Positions 1-9,193 are shown, counted from the stretch's first letter. The stretch: 64,000 bases of DNA from Desulforamulus ruminis DSM 2154 (GCF_000215085.1 NC_015589.1:2306120-2370119); one strand, 5' to 3'. Notes: generated from the sequence alone by a model not told the origin. Numbers and translations: made by a program.

Positions 1-18
1 AATCTCGGTATATTTCAT
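1..18 (-). CDS. 5' end of an unidentified gene running off the left edge
   Basis: Only the first six codons (M K Y T E I) are inside the window. The ATG overlaps the stop of the 2Fe-2S gene in an ATGA arrangement, and an AAGGGTGAG-like ribosome binding site lies just upstream. This indicates translational coupling in one operon. From context it could be the FAD-containing subunit of an HcnABC/opine-type dehydrogenase, but no sequence here proves that. Confidence 0.4.
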
Positions 19-320
19 TTCAACTCACCCTTCCCCTTCTGGGCTTCAACAACCATTCCTTCCTGCAGGCGCTCCACGCAAACTCTTACATTGGGTTCGC
101 CATTCACCACCATCAGACAGGAAGAACAGTTGCCAATATTACAAAAAAGTCCCCGGGGACGGTGTAAATGCCCGCTTTCGCGCAGGGTCCGGACACCGGC
201 GGCATGAAGGGCGGCGGCGATGGTTTCTCCTTCGTATCCTTCAAGTTTCTTACCGTCGAAGATAAAAGTTACCTTGCGTCCGGTTTTAAATTCCAAGATT
301 GGATGTTGTTCAATACGCAT
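15..320 (-). CDS. (2Fe-2S)-binding subunit, HcnA/sarcosine-oxidase-alpha N-terminal type
   Basis: The 101-residue protein has a plant-ferredoxin-like fold with a CX4CX2CXnC cluster motif (FCNIGNCSSC, then VRVC). Small stand-alone proteins of this type are electron-transfer subunits of flavin amino-acid dehydrogenases such as HcnABC, opine and D-proline dehydrogenases. The open frame reaches a TTG at 365, but I choose the ATG at 320. It has an AGAGGGGG ribosome binding site 9 nt upstream, and a sigma-54 promoter at 350-364 would place the transcript start near 338, downstream of that TTG. The gene overlaps the next one by 4 nt. It lies downstream of a sigma-54 activator and two amino-acid transporters, which suggests amino-acid oxidation. 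The substrate is unknown. Confidence 0.75.
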   Translation of the reverse strand: MRIEQHPILEFKTGRKVTFIFDGKKLEGYEGETIAAALHAAGVRTLRESGHLHRPRGLFCNIGNCSSCLMVVNGEPNVRVCVERLQEGMVVEAQKGKGELK

Positions 321-349
321 GACTCGATACCCCCTCTGGTTTCTATAAC

Positions 350-364
350 GCAATTCTTGTGCCA
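350..364 (-). promoter_or_regulatory. Sigma-54 (-24/-12) promoter of the 2Fe-2S gene
   Basis: On the minus strand the sequence reads TGGCACAAGAATTGC. The -24 block (TGGCAC) and -12 block (TTGC) match the RpoN consensus with exactly the expected 5-nt gap. The predicted start leaves a leader of about 18 nt carrying the ribosome binding site. The sigma-54 activator gene immediately upstream is the natural regulator. Confidence 0.8.
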
Positions 365-510
365 AACATTTGGTCTCTGGCCCGGAGAACGGATAAAATT
401 ATTGATGGCTTCTGCGAACCCGCCAGCCCTTGATTTTAATAGGCCCATAAATATTTAAAAAGGGGTTTCCCACGACAAAAACCGACAGTAGCAAGGGATT
501 TAAAAGAAAA

Positions 511-555
511 AACACGACACATTGTACAAACCTCTGTACAACGTGTCGTGTTTTT
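511..555 (-). terminator. Strong hairpin after the sigma-54 regulator: terminator, possibly also an enhancer site
   Basis: There is an 18-bp stem (511-528 with 535-552, one wobble pair) and a 6-nt loop. It is flanked by an A-run on one side and a T-run on the other, so it works as an intrinsic terminator for the upstream regulator and could work in both directions. Its core is TTGTACA-N6-TGTACAA, about 150 bp upstream of the sigma-54 promoter. That is the usual distance for an activator's upstream binding site, so a dual role is possible. Confidence 0.75.
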
Positions 556-572
556 AAACACTTCTCTATTTT

Positions 573-2300
573 TTACATAATGCCTAACTGATGCATTTTG
601 TAATAAAGAGTGCTCCTGGGAATTCCCAGCATGCGCGCAGCCTCCGAACGGTTACCGTTCACCTGCTTCAGGGTTCTGATGATTAATTCCCTTTCGGTTT
701 GTTCCGTAACCGATGCCAGCCCCACCGCAGCGGTTGCCTGATCTTGCTGGGAACTGATACGCAGCCCCTCCGGTATGGAACTCTCCAGAACTACATCCTT
801 TTCCGTCAGGATGACCATCCGTTCAATGACGTTTTTAAGCTGGCGAATATTCCCCGGCCAGGAATAGGCTAAAAAGGTTGCCATCACGCCCGGTTCCAGC
901 CGGGTAATGTTTTTATTGTACAATTGACCAAATTCCTGCAGAAACAGGTAAACCAGTTCGGGAATGTCTTCCCGCCGTTCCCGCAAGGGAGGTACTTCTA
1001 AGGCAACCACATTCAGTCTGTAATATAAATCTTCCCGGAAGGTCCCCTCTTCCATCATTTTTTCCAGATCCCGGTTGGTTGCGGCAATAATCCGCACATC
1101 CACCTTCACCGGGATTGACCCGCCCACTCTGAAAAAGATGCCGTCTTGCAGAACCCGCAGCATCTTTACCTGCATATCCAGGGGCAGCTCTCCCACCTCA
1201 TCCAGAAAAAGGGTGCCTCCGTCGGCCATTTCAAAAACTCCGGCCTTTCCCTTCTTGTCCGCTCCGGTGAAAGCCCCACTTTCGTAACCAAACATTTCAC
1301 TTTCAAAAAGACTGGGAGGAATGGCCGCACAATTAATGACGATAAAACTTTCCTTGGCCCGGCCACTGGCTTCATGAATGGCTTTGGCCACCAGTTCCTT
1401 CCCGGTGCCGCTTTCACCCCGCAGAAGCACCACAGCCTGGGTGTCGGCCACTTTGCGAGCCACATGGATCAGCTCCACCAGGCGTTTATGATGCCCTTTG
1501 ATCATGGAAAAAGGGTTGCGGCCGGTAGCGATTTGTACAATTTCTTTTTCCAACCGCTGCACCTGGCAACTGGCTTGATTTAATTTTTGATTCAACTGCA
1601 CAACTTCCGTTATGTCCCTTTCAGCAGAGACGGAGCCAATAATTTGCGGTCCCAGCCGCACAGGGGTGGCATTAATTAAAACATGGGTCCCTTCCACCGC
1701 TTCGTGGTGCTGGGAACGAATTTCTTCCCATTTCTTATTAACCCTGGTCACAATCAGGTTGGAGAAAAAATCTTTAATGGGTTTGCCCAGGATCTCTTTG
1801 GCCTTAATGCCGTATAAGGCTTCAGCCCGGCTGTTCCAGGTGAGGACTTTGTCGGATGCATCCACAATACAGATGGCTTCTTCCACGGTTTCCACCACCG
1901 CATTAATACGGGCCTCGGTTTCACAGACCCGGAGGGCTAGATCATGAAATACCTGATCGTAAGATAAGACCCCTAAAACTTCACCCTCTCCATTTCGGCA
2001 GACCAGGGCGTGATAACGCAATTCAGGCAAAAAAGCCAGTATCTCCCGGTCCAGATCCTCTTCATCCAGGACGGAAAAATCTCTTTTCATCACTTTATTG
2101 ACCAGCTCATCGGACGCAAGATTACGATTTATAACATCCTTCCAAAGTAAAACCCCCACCAAGCGATCTTTCTCATAAACCAATACCACAGGGCGGTTGG
2201 GGATTCCCTTTTCCCGAACTTCCCCAATGGTCCACTCCGGGGTCACCGGCATAAGATCCTGGTACAACATTTCCTTTACGTTTAAAAATCCCTTGTGCAT
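573..2300 (-). CDS. Sigma-54-dependent transcriptional activator with CBS-like, PAS, AAA+ and Fis-type HTH domains
   Basis: From the ATG at 2300 the protein has about 575 residues. The N-terminal ~120 residues look like a CBS-domain pair, followed by a PAS domain (about 130-240). A short coiled linker leads to the AAA+ domain, with Walker A GESGTGKE near 295 and the sigma-54-contacting GAFTGA near 342. A Fis-type helix-turn-helix ends the protein ([17 protein letters not shown]). The frame stays open to an ATG at 2426, but that start abuts a dispersed repeat, has no ribosome binding site and would add a hydrophobic stretch absent from the paralogue at 7217-8965. The ATG at 2300 follows GGGGTGAGG. 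The gene follows livF and precedes a sigma-54 promoter. The likely role is activation of the adjacent amino-acid catabolic operon, with an unknown effector sensed by PAS/CBS. Confidence 0.85.
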   Translation of the reverse strand: MHKGFLNVKEMLYQDLMPVTPEWTIGEVREKGIPNRPVVLVYEKDRLVGVLLWKDVINRNLASDELVNKVMKRDFSVLDEEDLDREILAFLPELRYHALVCRNGEGEVLGVLSYDQVFHDLALRVCETEARINAVVETVEEAICIVDASDKVLTWNSRAEALYGIKAKEILGKPIKDFFSNLIVTRVNKKWEEIRSQHHEAVEGTHVLINATPVRLGPQIIGSVSAERDITEVVQLNQKLNQASCQVQRLEKEIVQIATGRNPFSMIKGHHKRLVELIHVARKVADTQAVVLLRGESGTGKELVAKAIHEASGRAKESFIVINCAAIPPSLFESEMFGYESGAFTGADKKGKAGVFEMADGGTLFLDEVGELPLDMQVKMLRVLQDGIFFRVGGSIPVKVDVRIIAATNRDLEKMMEEGTFREDLYYRLNVVALEVPPLRERREDIPELVYLFLQEFGQLYNKNITRLEPGVMATFLAYSWPGNIRQLKNVIERMVILTEKDVVLESSIPEGLRISSQQDQATAAVGLASVTEQTERELIIRTLKQVNGNRSEAARMLGIPRSTLYYKMHQLGIM

Positions 2301-2426
2301 ACCCTCACCCCAGTCTACCAACACGGTGTTAACTTCATGAACAACAGTATTAGTGCCTTGTAAAAAACAACGTGCCAAAAGAGCAACCAATATCACAACG
2401 AACAACCGCGGATAAAAATAAAGCAT

Positions 2427-2515
2427 GGATTTAACGGATTATACGGATTTACACGGATGGGAAAATAAAGAGCAAAAAATCCGTGGAAATCCGTAAAATC
2501 CGTGTTCTATTGGTT
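2427..2515. repeat. Dispersed ATCCG palindromic repeat, copy A
   Basis: Left arm units of the form ACGGATTTACACGGAT are followed about 20 nt later by inverted units (AAATCCGTGG, AAATCCGT, AAATCCGTGTTCTATT). The arms can form a long imperfect hairpin. Related copies are at 16494-16575 and 37051-37181. Each lies just downstream of a minus-strand gene end; here that gene is livF. Confidence 0.8.
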
Positions 2516-2555
2516 TTTATTGAATGACAATCGCTTTTCTCTAAGGCGGATTGGT

Positions 2556-3263
2556 TTATTCTCCAAGATAGGCCTTTTGAACCTGCGGGTCGTTGGCCAA
2601 TTCCTGAGCCGGCCCCGCCAAAACCACTTCGCCGGTTTCCAGCACATACGCCCGGTTGGCAATGGAAAGGGCCATATGGGCATTTTGCTCCACCAGCAAA
2701 ATGGTTGTCCCGGTCTGATTGATTTCCTTAATAATCGTAAATATTTCTTGAACCAGCATGGGAGCCAGACCCATGGAGGGCTCATCCATCAGCAACAGGT
2801 TGGGTTGCGACATCAGCGCTCTGCCCATGGCCAGCATCTGCTGTTCTCCGCCGGATAATGTTCCGGATAATTGATGCTTGCGTTCTTCCAACCGGGGAAA
2901 CCGCTGAAATATGTTGCGGATATCGGCTTTCACGTTGTCCTTGTCTTTGCGGATATACGCCCCCATCTCCAGGTTTTCCAGAACAGTCATCCTGGTAAAG
3001 ACCTTGCGTCCCTCGGGAATCTGGGAAATGCCCATACTGACAATTTGGTGCGGGGGCATTTTAATCAGAGATTTCCCTTTATAGGTAATATCCCCAGATT
3101 GGGGGCGAATCAGTCCTGAAGCGGTCCGCAGCGTAGTGGTTTTCCCGGCGCCATTGGCACCAATCAAGGCCACAATTTCACCTTCGCCAACCTGGACGGA
3201 AACCCCTTTTAAGGCTCGAATGGCTCCGTAGGAAACATGCAGGTCTTTAATTTCAAGCAACAC
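2556..3263 (-). CDS. livF: Branched-chain amino-acid-type ABC transporter ATP-binding protein LivF (unit 1)
   Basis: This 235-residue cytoplasmic ATPase is one of two that power high-affinity uptake with LivG, LivH, LivM and a binding lipoprotein. Walker A GANGAGKT is at 35-42, the ABC signature LSGGEQQM near 136 and Walker B LLLMDEP near 157. Length and the absence of the longer LivG insert fit LivF. It starts at GTG 3263, three bases after the livG stop. It closes the five-gene transporter unit and is followed by a repeat and the regulator gene. The real substrate may be any branched or hydrophobic amino acid, or a short amide or urea-like compound. Confidence 0.92.
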   Translation of the reverse strand: MLLEIKDLHVSYGAIRALKGVSVQVGEGEIVALIGANGAGKTTTLRTASGLIRPQSGDITYKGKSLIKMPPHQIVSMGISQIPEGRKVFTRMTVLENLEMGAYIRKDKDNVKADIRNIFQRFPRLEERKHQLSGTLSGGEQQMLAMGRALMSQPNLLLMDEPSMGLAPMLVQEIFTIIKEINQTGTTILLVEQNAHMALSIANRAYVLETGEVVLAGPAQELANDPQVQKAYLGE

Positions 3264-3266
3264 GGG

Positions 3267-4037
3267 TCAGCACACTTCCTTTCCCAGATAAGCTGCAATT
3301 ACGGCCGGGTCTTTTTGGATCTCCGCTGGAGAACCGGCGGCAATTTTTTTACCATAATCCAGCACCGCAATGCGATCGGACAAATTCATCACAAATTTCA
3401 TGTCGTGCTCAACCAGGAAAATCGTTAAGCCCATCTCCTGAATTTTACGGATCATGCTCATTAAAGTCTGTTTTTCCTGGGGATTCATACCGGCGGCGGG
3501 TTCATCCAATAAGATCAGCTTTGGATCGGTGGCCAGGGCTCTGGCAATTTCCAGACGCCGCTGTTCGCCGTAAGGCAGATTCATAGCCAATTCGTCTTTT
3601 TTATGTTCCAATTCCATTAATTGAAGGGCCTTTAAAGAGGCCTCCAAAATGGCCTTTTCTTCGGCTTTCGCTTTACCCCCCCGTATCAGCGCCCCCATAA
3701 ATCCGGTACAGGTTCTACAGTGCTGTCCAATTTTTACATTATCCAGCACGGTCATTTCTCCAAATAGGCGGATGTTTTGAAAGGTTCTGGCAATACCCAT
3801 CTTGGTAATGCTATGAGGTTTTAAAGCACTGATTTTATTGCCCATAAAGAGGATGTTCCCGGAGGTCGGCGGATAAATACCTGTAATTAAATTAAAAATG
3901 GTGCTTTTCCCTGCTCCGTTGGGACCAATCAGGGCCCGGATGGTTCCCGGCTCAATTCGCATATTGACGCTGTCCACCGCAGTGAGGCCGCCGAAACGGA
4001 TGGTAACATTGTCTAATTCCAAGATTGCTTCAGGCAT
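3267..4037 (-). CDS. livG: ABC transporter ATP-binding protein LivG (unit 1)
   Basis: The 256-residue ATPase partners LivF. Walker A GPNGAGKST lies near 38-46. The signature region is the LivG-typical PYGEQRRLEIARALA, followed by Walker B LILLDEPAAGMNP. Such proteins dock on LivM/LivH at the inner face of the membrane. It starts 4 nt after livM ends, and its own stop lies 3 nt before livF, showing tight co-expression. Confidence 0.92.
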   Translation of the reverse strand: MPEAILELDNVTIRFGGLTAVDSVNMRIEPGTIRALIGPNGAGKSTIFNLITGIYPPTSGNILFMGNKISALKPHSITKMGIARTFQNIRLFGEMTVLDNVKIGQHCRTCTGFMGALIRGGKAKAEEKAILEASLKALQLMELEHKKDELAMNLPYGEQRRLEIARALATDPKLILLDEPAAGMNPQEKQTLMSMIRKIQEMGLTIFLVEHDMKFVMNLSDRIAVLDYGKKIAAGSPAEIQKDPAVIAAYLGKEVC

Positions 4038-4041
4038 TTGC

Positions 4042-4950
4042 TCACCTCCACTCGTTCGCCTTGCTAGGTACGTCGGGATCCTTATCCTGTCCCTTTTTTC
4101 TGGACAACAGGCGGCTTATCTTTACGCCCCCCAGCAAACCCCTGGGCCGTACAATCATCATGACCACCATCAGTAAACCGTAAACCATCATCCGATAATC
4201 GGCGATAGTCCGTAAGAACTCCGGCGCCAGGGTCAGTACCGTGGTGCCTAACAGCACCCCGGGAATGCTTCCCAGCCCGCCTAAAACGATAAAGGTTAAA
4301 AATTCAAAGGAGCGGCTAAAACTAAAGTCCGAAGGATTCAAATATTGCAACAGGTGTGCGTAAAGCCCGCCACTCACTCCGGCTAAAAAGGTGCCAATGG
4401 CAAAGGCCGCGATTTTACTTGCAGTAATATTAACGCCCATGGCCTCCGCTGCAATCTCATCCTCCCGGATCGCAATCAGCGAGCGGCCAAAGCGGGAATT
4501 TTCTAATCGAACCATGGCCCAGATGGAAATTGCCACCACCACAATCACCACGGTAAGGGTGGTGGAACGGGGAATACCGGCCAGCCCCAGGGCCCCTCCG
4601 GTAATACTCATATTAAGAAAAACAACCCGTACAATCTCGCCAAATCCCAGTGTGGCAATCCCTAAATAATCACCCGTTAGTCTTAATGTCGGATAACCCA
4701 GCAGAACGCCCCAGAGGGAGGCCATCAGACCACCGGCCAGCAGGGCCAGTACAAAGGGTGCGTTCAGCCTTAGACTGAAAATAGCGGCGGTATAAGCTCC
4801 AATACTTAAAAAAGCGGCGTGGCCAAAGGACAATTGTCCGGTAACACCGGTAATAATGTGCAATCCCAGGGCAGCCACCAGGTAAATACCCAACATGGTT
4901 AATACCTGGATATAGTAATCGTTTAAAAACATGCTGAAAATACTATCCAT
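4042..4950 (-). CDS. livM: ABC transporter permease LivM (unit 1)
   Basis: This polytopic membrane protein of about 302 residues is one half of the transport channel. It contains the family hallmark GQLSFGHAAFLSIGAY near the N-terminus and the EAA-like loop AEAMGVN with VLGGLGSIPGVLLG. The frame is open further upstream (to 5019), but that would overlap livH and add a soluble stretch with no family match. I prefer the ATG at 4950; the TTG at 4959, just after AGAGGAAAG and TAGG, is an alternative. Confidence 0.9.
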   Translation of the reverse strand: MDSIFSMFLNDYYIQVLTMLGIYLVAALGLHIITGVTGQLSFGHAAFLSIGAYTAAIFSLRLNAPFVLALLAGGLMASLWGVLLGYPTLRLTGDYLGIATLGFGEIVRVVFLNMSITGGALGLAGIPRSTTLTVVIVVVAISIWAMVRLENSRFGRSLIAIREDEIAAEAMGVNITASKIAAFAIGTFLAGVSGGLYAHLLQYLNPSDFSFSRSFEFLTFIVLGGLGSIPGVLLGTTVLTLAPEFLRTIADYRMMVYGLLMVVMMIVRPRGLLGGVKISRLLSRKKGQDKDPDVPSKANEWR

Positions 4951-4960
4951 GGTGATCAAC

Positions 4961-5833
4961 CTACACTTTCCTCTGGATTGGACGCCCCAGCAATCCGGTG
5001 GGTCTGAAAAGCAATACAATAATTAAGAGGGTAAAGGCAATGGCATCCTTATACAGGTCAAACCCTCCGGCAATTCCCAGGGTTTCAGCCACACCCAGGA
5101 AGAGTCCGCCCAGCATGGCGCCCGGAATACTCCCAATGCCTCCTAAAACAGCAGCACAAAAAGCCTTTAAACCGGCGGAGACGCCCATAAAGGGAGAGAC
5201 CGAGTTAAAATAAATACCCACCAGCACGCCGCCGGCACCCGCCAGGGCTGAGCCAATGGCAAAGGTAAAGGAGATGACCCGGTTTACGTTAATTCCCATT
5301 AAGGAAGCGGTATCGTAATCTTCCGAGGCTGCTCTCATGGCCTTGCCAATTTTAACATATTTAACAATGAAATGAAGTCCCAGCATTAACAAGCTGGCTA
5401 CCACCAGAATAAGTACCTGTACCTTGGTCACTTCAATGGGCCCAAGCTTATAAAGAGCGTCTTCAATGACATGGGGAAATCCCACCGGTTGTGGTCCCTT
5501 TATCTTGGTCATTAAGGTCTGGATAAAAATTGAAACCCCAATGGCTGAAATCAGGGGCGCCAGGCGCGTAGACCGGCGTAAGGGCCGGTAGGCAATTCGT
5601 TCAATGGTCACACCTAAAACCATACAGGTAATCATAGCGGCACACAAGGATACAAGTAAACCCTGTTTTAATATGGCAACCATGAAAACCCCGACGAAGG
5701 CCCCAATCATGTAAATTTCTCCGTGGGCAAAGTTAATCAGTTGAATAATACCATAGACCATGGTATAACCCAGAGCTATCAGCGCATACGTAGCACCAAG
5801 CGTGATTCCGTTTAGCAACTGCTGCGATAGCAT
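4961..5833 (-). CDS. livH: ABC transporter permease LivH (unit 1)
   Basis: The roughly 290-residue permease pairs with LivM. Family motifs include LNGITLGATYALIALGYTMVYG at its N-terminus (shown here in part: GITLGATYALIALG) and VLGGIGSIPGAMLGG near the C-terminus. The ATG at 5833 is chosen because AGGAAGG lies about 9 nt upstream; the longer frame to 5866 lacks a site. A strong hairpin separates it from the binding-protein gene. Confidence 0.9.
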   Translation of the reverse strand: MLSQQLLNGITLGATYALIALGYTMVYGIIQLINFAHGEIYMIGAFVGVFMVAILKQGLLVSLCAAMITCMVLGVTIERIAYRPLRRSTRLAPLISAIGVSIFIQTLMTKIKGPQPVGFPHVIEDALYKLGPIEVTKVQVLILVVASLLMLGLHFIVKYVKIGKAMRAASEDYDTASLMGINVNRVISFTFAIGSALAGAGGVLVGIYFNSVSPFMGVSAGLKAFCAAVLGGIGSIPGAMLGGLFLGVAETLGIAGGFDLYKDAIAFTLLIIVLLFRPTGLLGRPIQRKV

Positions 5834-5863
5834 GAGTATCATCCTTCCTACGGGGATTATAGA

Positions 5864-5909
5864 CATGGATTGCAGCCATTACGTTTATCGCAATGGCTGC
5901 GACCCATGG
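5864..5909 (-). other. Intercistronic hairpin between livJ and livH (unit 1)
   Basis: The arms CATGGATTGCAGCCATT and AATGGCTGCGACCCATG pair around a short loop. There is no T-tract, so it is not a classical terminator. Such structures after binding-protein genes commonly stabilise the upstream mRNA or reduce downstream expression. A hairpin of unrelated sequence is at the same place in unit 2. Confidence 0.7.
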
Positions 5910-5929
5910 ATACTAGTTTATAACATTCA

Positions 5930-7126
5930 TTACTTAACTTCAACTGTATCCTTTACAGCAAATTTACCGTCCTTCACTTCCAGCAGGTAGACCGGACTCT
6001 TAATGGGCTCACGGTTTTCACGGAAAGTAATGGTCCCGGAAACACCGGACCAATCTTTGGTCTTGGCCAACTCGGCACGGAATTGTTCGGGAACGTCACT
6101 GCCGGCAGCCTTAATGGCATCGGCAATCAACATCACGGCGTCATAACCCTGGGCCGAGAACATGTCGGGAAGTTTGTTTTCATTGGCAGCCTTGTAAGCC
6201 TCAATGAAGGCCTTGGTTTTATCCACAGCTTTGTTTTCATCCGCAGCAAAACCACAATAAACCATGGCTCCTTCAACCGCTTCGCCGCCCATTTCCATCA
6301 ATACATCCGACAGCAGGCCGTCGCCACCTACCATCAGGGCTGTCATACCCTGCTTGCGGGCTTCTTTCATAAACAGTCCGCCCTCGGTATAGTATCCGGT
6401 AAAGACAATCCCGTCGGGATTCTTATCCTTGATGGCGGTTACTTGAGCGCTGAAATTCTGGTCACCGTCTTGAATGCTTTGTTTGGCCACTACTTCAATA
6501 CCGTTGGCAGCAATGGCTTCTTCAAAGAGTTTGGTCAAACCAACACTATAATCGTTATTCATGGAGGTGATAACCGCTACTTTTTTCCAGCCAAGGGTTT
6601 CTTTCAGATATTTGGTTACCGAAGGTGCGGCAACCGCATCCAGCAGGGTATCCCGGAAGATGTAGTCACCGATTTCAACCACACCGGTACCCACCGCCCC
6701 GGCGGAAAGCAATACCACTTTATTTTGCTGGGCAATGGGAGCGGCCAGCTTAGTGATGCCGGTAGTGGGGTCGCCCACGATAGCAACCACGTGTTCACGG
6801 GTAATCAGCTTTTGAGTAACAGTGGCTCCTTCGGAGGACTTGCTTCCGTGATCTTCTTCAACAATTTCAATCTTTTTACCGTTAATGCCGCCGGCTTTGT
6901 TAATATCTTCGGCAGCCATTTTCATCCCTTTTAAGGTTTCAACACCATAGGCAGCGTGGCCGCCGGTCTTAGCCCCAAGGAAACCAATTTTAATGGTGTC
7001 TCCACCAGCAGCAGCCTTGTCGCCATCTGCCGCCTTGTTTTCTTCTCCGCCACCGCCACAGCCGGTTACCAGCATGGCAGCCAGAGCCAATAGGGTTACT
7101 AATAACCAAAGCTTCCCTTTTTTCAT
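5930..7126 (-). CDS. livJ: Amino-acid-binding lipoprotein LivJ/LivK type (unit 1)
   Basis: The 398-residue extracytoplasmic receptor has a lipoprotein signal: a basic N-terminus (MKKGK), a hydrophobic stretch and the lipobox LVTGC with Cys23. A low-complexity GGGGEENKAADGDK tether follows. The mature part is a type-I periplasmic binding protein (IKIGFLGAKTGGHAAYG, then VVAIVGDPTTGITKLAAP). It starts at ATG 7126 behind a GGAGGAAGAG site and heads the livJHMGF unit. An A/T-rich TATAAT-like stretch lies upstream, but I see no convincing -24/-12 promoter. Confidence 0.92.
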   Translation of the reverse strand: MKKGKLWLLVTLLALAAMLVTGCGGGGEENKAADGDKAAAGGDTIKIGFLGAKTGGHAAYGVETLKGMKMAAEDINKAGGINGKKIEIVEEDHGSKSSEGATVTQKLITREHVVAIVGDPTTGITKLAAPIAQQNKVVLLSAGAVGTGVVEIGDYIFRDTLLDAVAAPSVTKYLKETLGWKKVAVITSMNNDYSVGLTKLFEEAIAANGIEVVAKQSIQDGDQNFSAQVTAIKDKNPDGIVFTGYYTEGGLFMKEARKQGMTALMVGGDGLLSDVLMEMGGEAVEGAMVYCGFAADENKAVDKTKAFIEAYKAANENKLPDMFSAQGYDAVMLIADAIKAAGSDVPEQFRAELAKTKDWSGVSGTITFRENREPIKSPVYLLEVKDGKFAVKDTVEVK

Positions 7127-7216
7127 ATGTTTCTCTCTTCCTCCTATACAATTATATATTTAATTAGTATTCGACTAAAAAGTCCCTCTCACCTCCCTAA
7201 ATTAAATAAATATTCA

Positions 7217-8965
7217 TTATCCTTTGGCCGGAATTCCCAGTTGACGAAGTTTGTAGTATAAAGTGCTGCGAGGAATTCCCAGTACCCTGGCAGCTTCGGA
7301 CCGATTTCCTTTCACCTGCTGCAGGGTTTTTAAAATTAATTGTTTCTCCGCCTCCACCGCCACATTCATGAGGTTTCCCTGGGCAGCGGGCGTAGTTACC
7401 AGAGAAATATAGGTATTTCTGCGGAGATTTTCAGGCAGGGACTGCTCCGTGATGGTCTCTCCTTCGGTTAAGACCACCAGTCTTTCCACGGCATTTTTTA
7501 GTTCCCTCACATTGCCCGGCCAGGAGTAGTCCAGAAAAGAGGTCATTACAGCAGGCTCAATCTTGGTAATGGATTTGCCGTATTTCTGGCAGAACTCCTG
7601 TACGAACAGGTGAACCAGTTCCGGAATGTCTTCCCGCCGCTCCCGCAAAGGGGCAATTTCCAGAGACACCACATTCAGCCGGTAATACAGGTCCTCCCGA
7701 AACTGGCGACGGCTGATCATGGCCTCCAGATCCCGGTGCGTGGCGGCCAGCACTCTTACATTGACCTGCACCGGCTCCGAACCGCCTACCCGGTAGAAAC
7801 TTCCCTCCTGAAGAACCCGGAGCAGCTTGACCTGCATTTCCACCGGCATTTCTCCCACTTCATCCAGAAAAAGCGTTCCCTCGTTAGCCAGTTCAAACAT
7901 TCCCGGTTTTCCTTTCCTGTCGGCACCGGTAAATGCCCCGCCTTCATAACCAAATAATTCGCTCTCAAATAAGTTGTTGGGAATGGCTCCGCAGTTGACT
8001 ACAATGAAAGGATGCATGTAGCGGTTGCTGTTCTGATGGATGGCTCGGGCAAATAATTCTTTGCCGGTGCCGCTTTCTCCCCGCAGCAGAACGGTGGCAT
8101 CGGTTGTACTAACCTTTTTGCCGAAACGGATCAGCTCTTGCATCACTGCACTGCGTCCGGTTAAATGGCGAAAGGCGCACTCTTGTCCGGACATCTTTTT
8201 AATTTCCTGTTCCAATAGTTTTACCTGGGAACTGGCCCGGGTCAATTCCTGGTTCAGTTGAACCACTTCGGTTATGTCTTTTTCCACAGAGATTCCGCCG
8301 ATCACCGCAGACCCATGGGTGACCGGAGCGGCACTAATTAAAACGTGGGTTCCCTCGGTGGGTTGATGGTAGTGGCCTTTTAATTCCTTGTTTTCATGCA
8401 TGCAGTTGGTAATGCGCAGATTGGAAAAAAAGTTTTCAATTCGTTTAGACAGGACCTCTTCGGCCTTATATCCATAAAGCTCTTCCGCCTTGGAATTCCA
8501 GATAACCACCTTGTGGCGGTCATCAATGCCACAGATACATTCATTGACCTGGGCCAGAATGCTATCCAGGTAAGAGCGAATGCGGGTAAATTCATGATGC
8601 AGCACACCGGCGGAGGTCAAGGGATCAATGACACCCTGGGGCACCCCGTGCTCGTCGGCTACCACAGGTACGGCATCGGGCGTCTTCATCCACTGCTCTA
8701 AAAGTTCAGCTACCGGCATCCTGGCATGAATAAACAAAGCCGGTCTCCAGGCCTTGGTTTTAAGAGGCTGATTTCCCTCTTCACCGGCTAAATCAGAAGA
8801 CAAAATAACCTGGTATACATCGTCTACGCGTAATAAGATTCCGCCCAGCAGCCCCGATTGCAGCAGTCTTTGTCCTTCCTGAACAGAAACCGACTCGTCA
8901 ACTTCTTGAACAGGCAGGCTGCGCAAATCACAGGCATTCGGGTAGAACCGGTGAAACCCGCCCAT
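7217..8965 (-). CDS. Sigma-54-dependent activator (paralogue 2) with CBS-like, PAS, AAA+ and Fis HTH domains
   Basis: This 582-residue protein has the same architecture as the protein at 573-2300. An N-terminal CBS-like region covers about 20-120, and a PAS domain about 130-240 ([20 protein letters not shown]). The AAA+ domain has Walker A GESGTGKE at 296-303 and GAFTGA at 343-348. The Fis-type HTH is at the C-terminus ([18 protein letters not shown]). The PAS-to-linker segment is nearly identical to the paralogue ([10 protein letters not shown]). It lies between livF of unit 2, from which a terminator separates it, and livJ of unit 1. That placement suggests control of one or both transporters. 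ATG 8965 has GGGAAGTGA upstream. Confidence 0.88.
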   Translation of the reverse strand: MGGFHRFYPNACDLRSLPVQEVDESVSVQEGQRLLQSGLLGGILLRVDDVYQVILSSDLAGEEGNQPLKTKAWRPALFIHARMPVAELLEQWMKTPDAVPVVADEHGVPQGVIDPLTSAGVLHHEFTRIRSYLDSILAQVNECICGIDDRHKVVIWNSKAEELYGYKAEEVLSKRIENFFSNLRITNCMHENKELKGHYHQPTEGTHVLISAAPVTHGSAVIGGISVEKDITEVVQLNQELTRASSQVKLLEQEIKKMSGQECAFRHLTGRSAVMQELIRFGKKVSTTDATVLLRGESGTGKELFARAIHQNSNRYMHPFIVVNCGAIPNNLFESELFGYEGGAFTGADRKGKPGMFELANEGTLFLDEVGEMPVEMQVKLLRVLQEGSFYRVGGSEPVQVNVRVLAATHRDLEAMISRRQFREDLYYRLNVVSLEIAPLRERREDIPELVHLFVQEFCQKYGKSITKIEPAVMTSFLDYSWPGNVRELKNAVERLVVLTEGETITEQSLPENLRRNTYISLVTTPAAQGNLMNVAVEAEKQLILKTLQQVKGNRSEAARVLGIPRSTLYYKLRQLGIPAKG

Positions 8966-9111
8966 ACCTGATCACTTCCCAGTTAATATTTATTCATTCT
9001 TCGGTTTATTTCAACATTTAACCCCAAAATTCCTTTATTTTTGAATGTTTTAAAAAGTAAAAGCCTTAAAATGTTTAATTTTTTGACAGACCACGTCTGA
9101 TGGGGTAGTTA

Positions 9112-9152
9112 AAAAAATGCCTCCCAAAAACCTATATGTTTGTATCGGGAGG
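9112..9152 (-). terminator. Intrinsic terminator after livF (unit 2)
   Basis: On the minus strand, CCTCCC (9147-9152) pairs with GGGAGG (9120-9125), with an inner AAAC/GTTT pairing, and is followed by CATTTTTTT. It closes the second transporter unit, so the regulator downstream needs its own promoter in 8966-9110. Confidence 0.75.
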
Positions 9153-9193
9153 ACAATGAACCATTTAATTTTACCATAGGCCGGTCTTTTTGA

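Noticed and set aside
321-365. Upstream TTG start for the 2Fe-2S gene
   Set aside because: It lies inside the sigma-54 promoter, upstream of the predicted transcript start; the ATG at 320 fits better.
168-458. Plus-strand frame opposite the 2Fe-2S gene
   Set aside because: No homology, and it overlaps a confident gene and its promoter.
2301-2426. N-terminal extension of the first sigma-54 regulator (hydrophobic MLYFYPRLFVVILVALLAR)
   Set aside because: Its ATG abuts a dispersed repeat and has no ribosome binding site, and the paralogue at 7217-8965 lacks it. The ATG at 2300 has a good site.
2427-2515. Possible CRISPR array because of the short repeated ATCCG units
   Set aside because: Units are adjacent and inverted with no regular spacers, and no cas genes are present.
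8966-9110. Sigma-54 promoter for the second activator or its transporter
   Set aside because: I found no GG/GC pair at -24/-12 spacing here or before livJ at 7127-7216 and 13789-14040.
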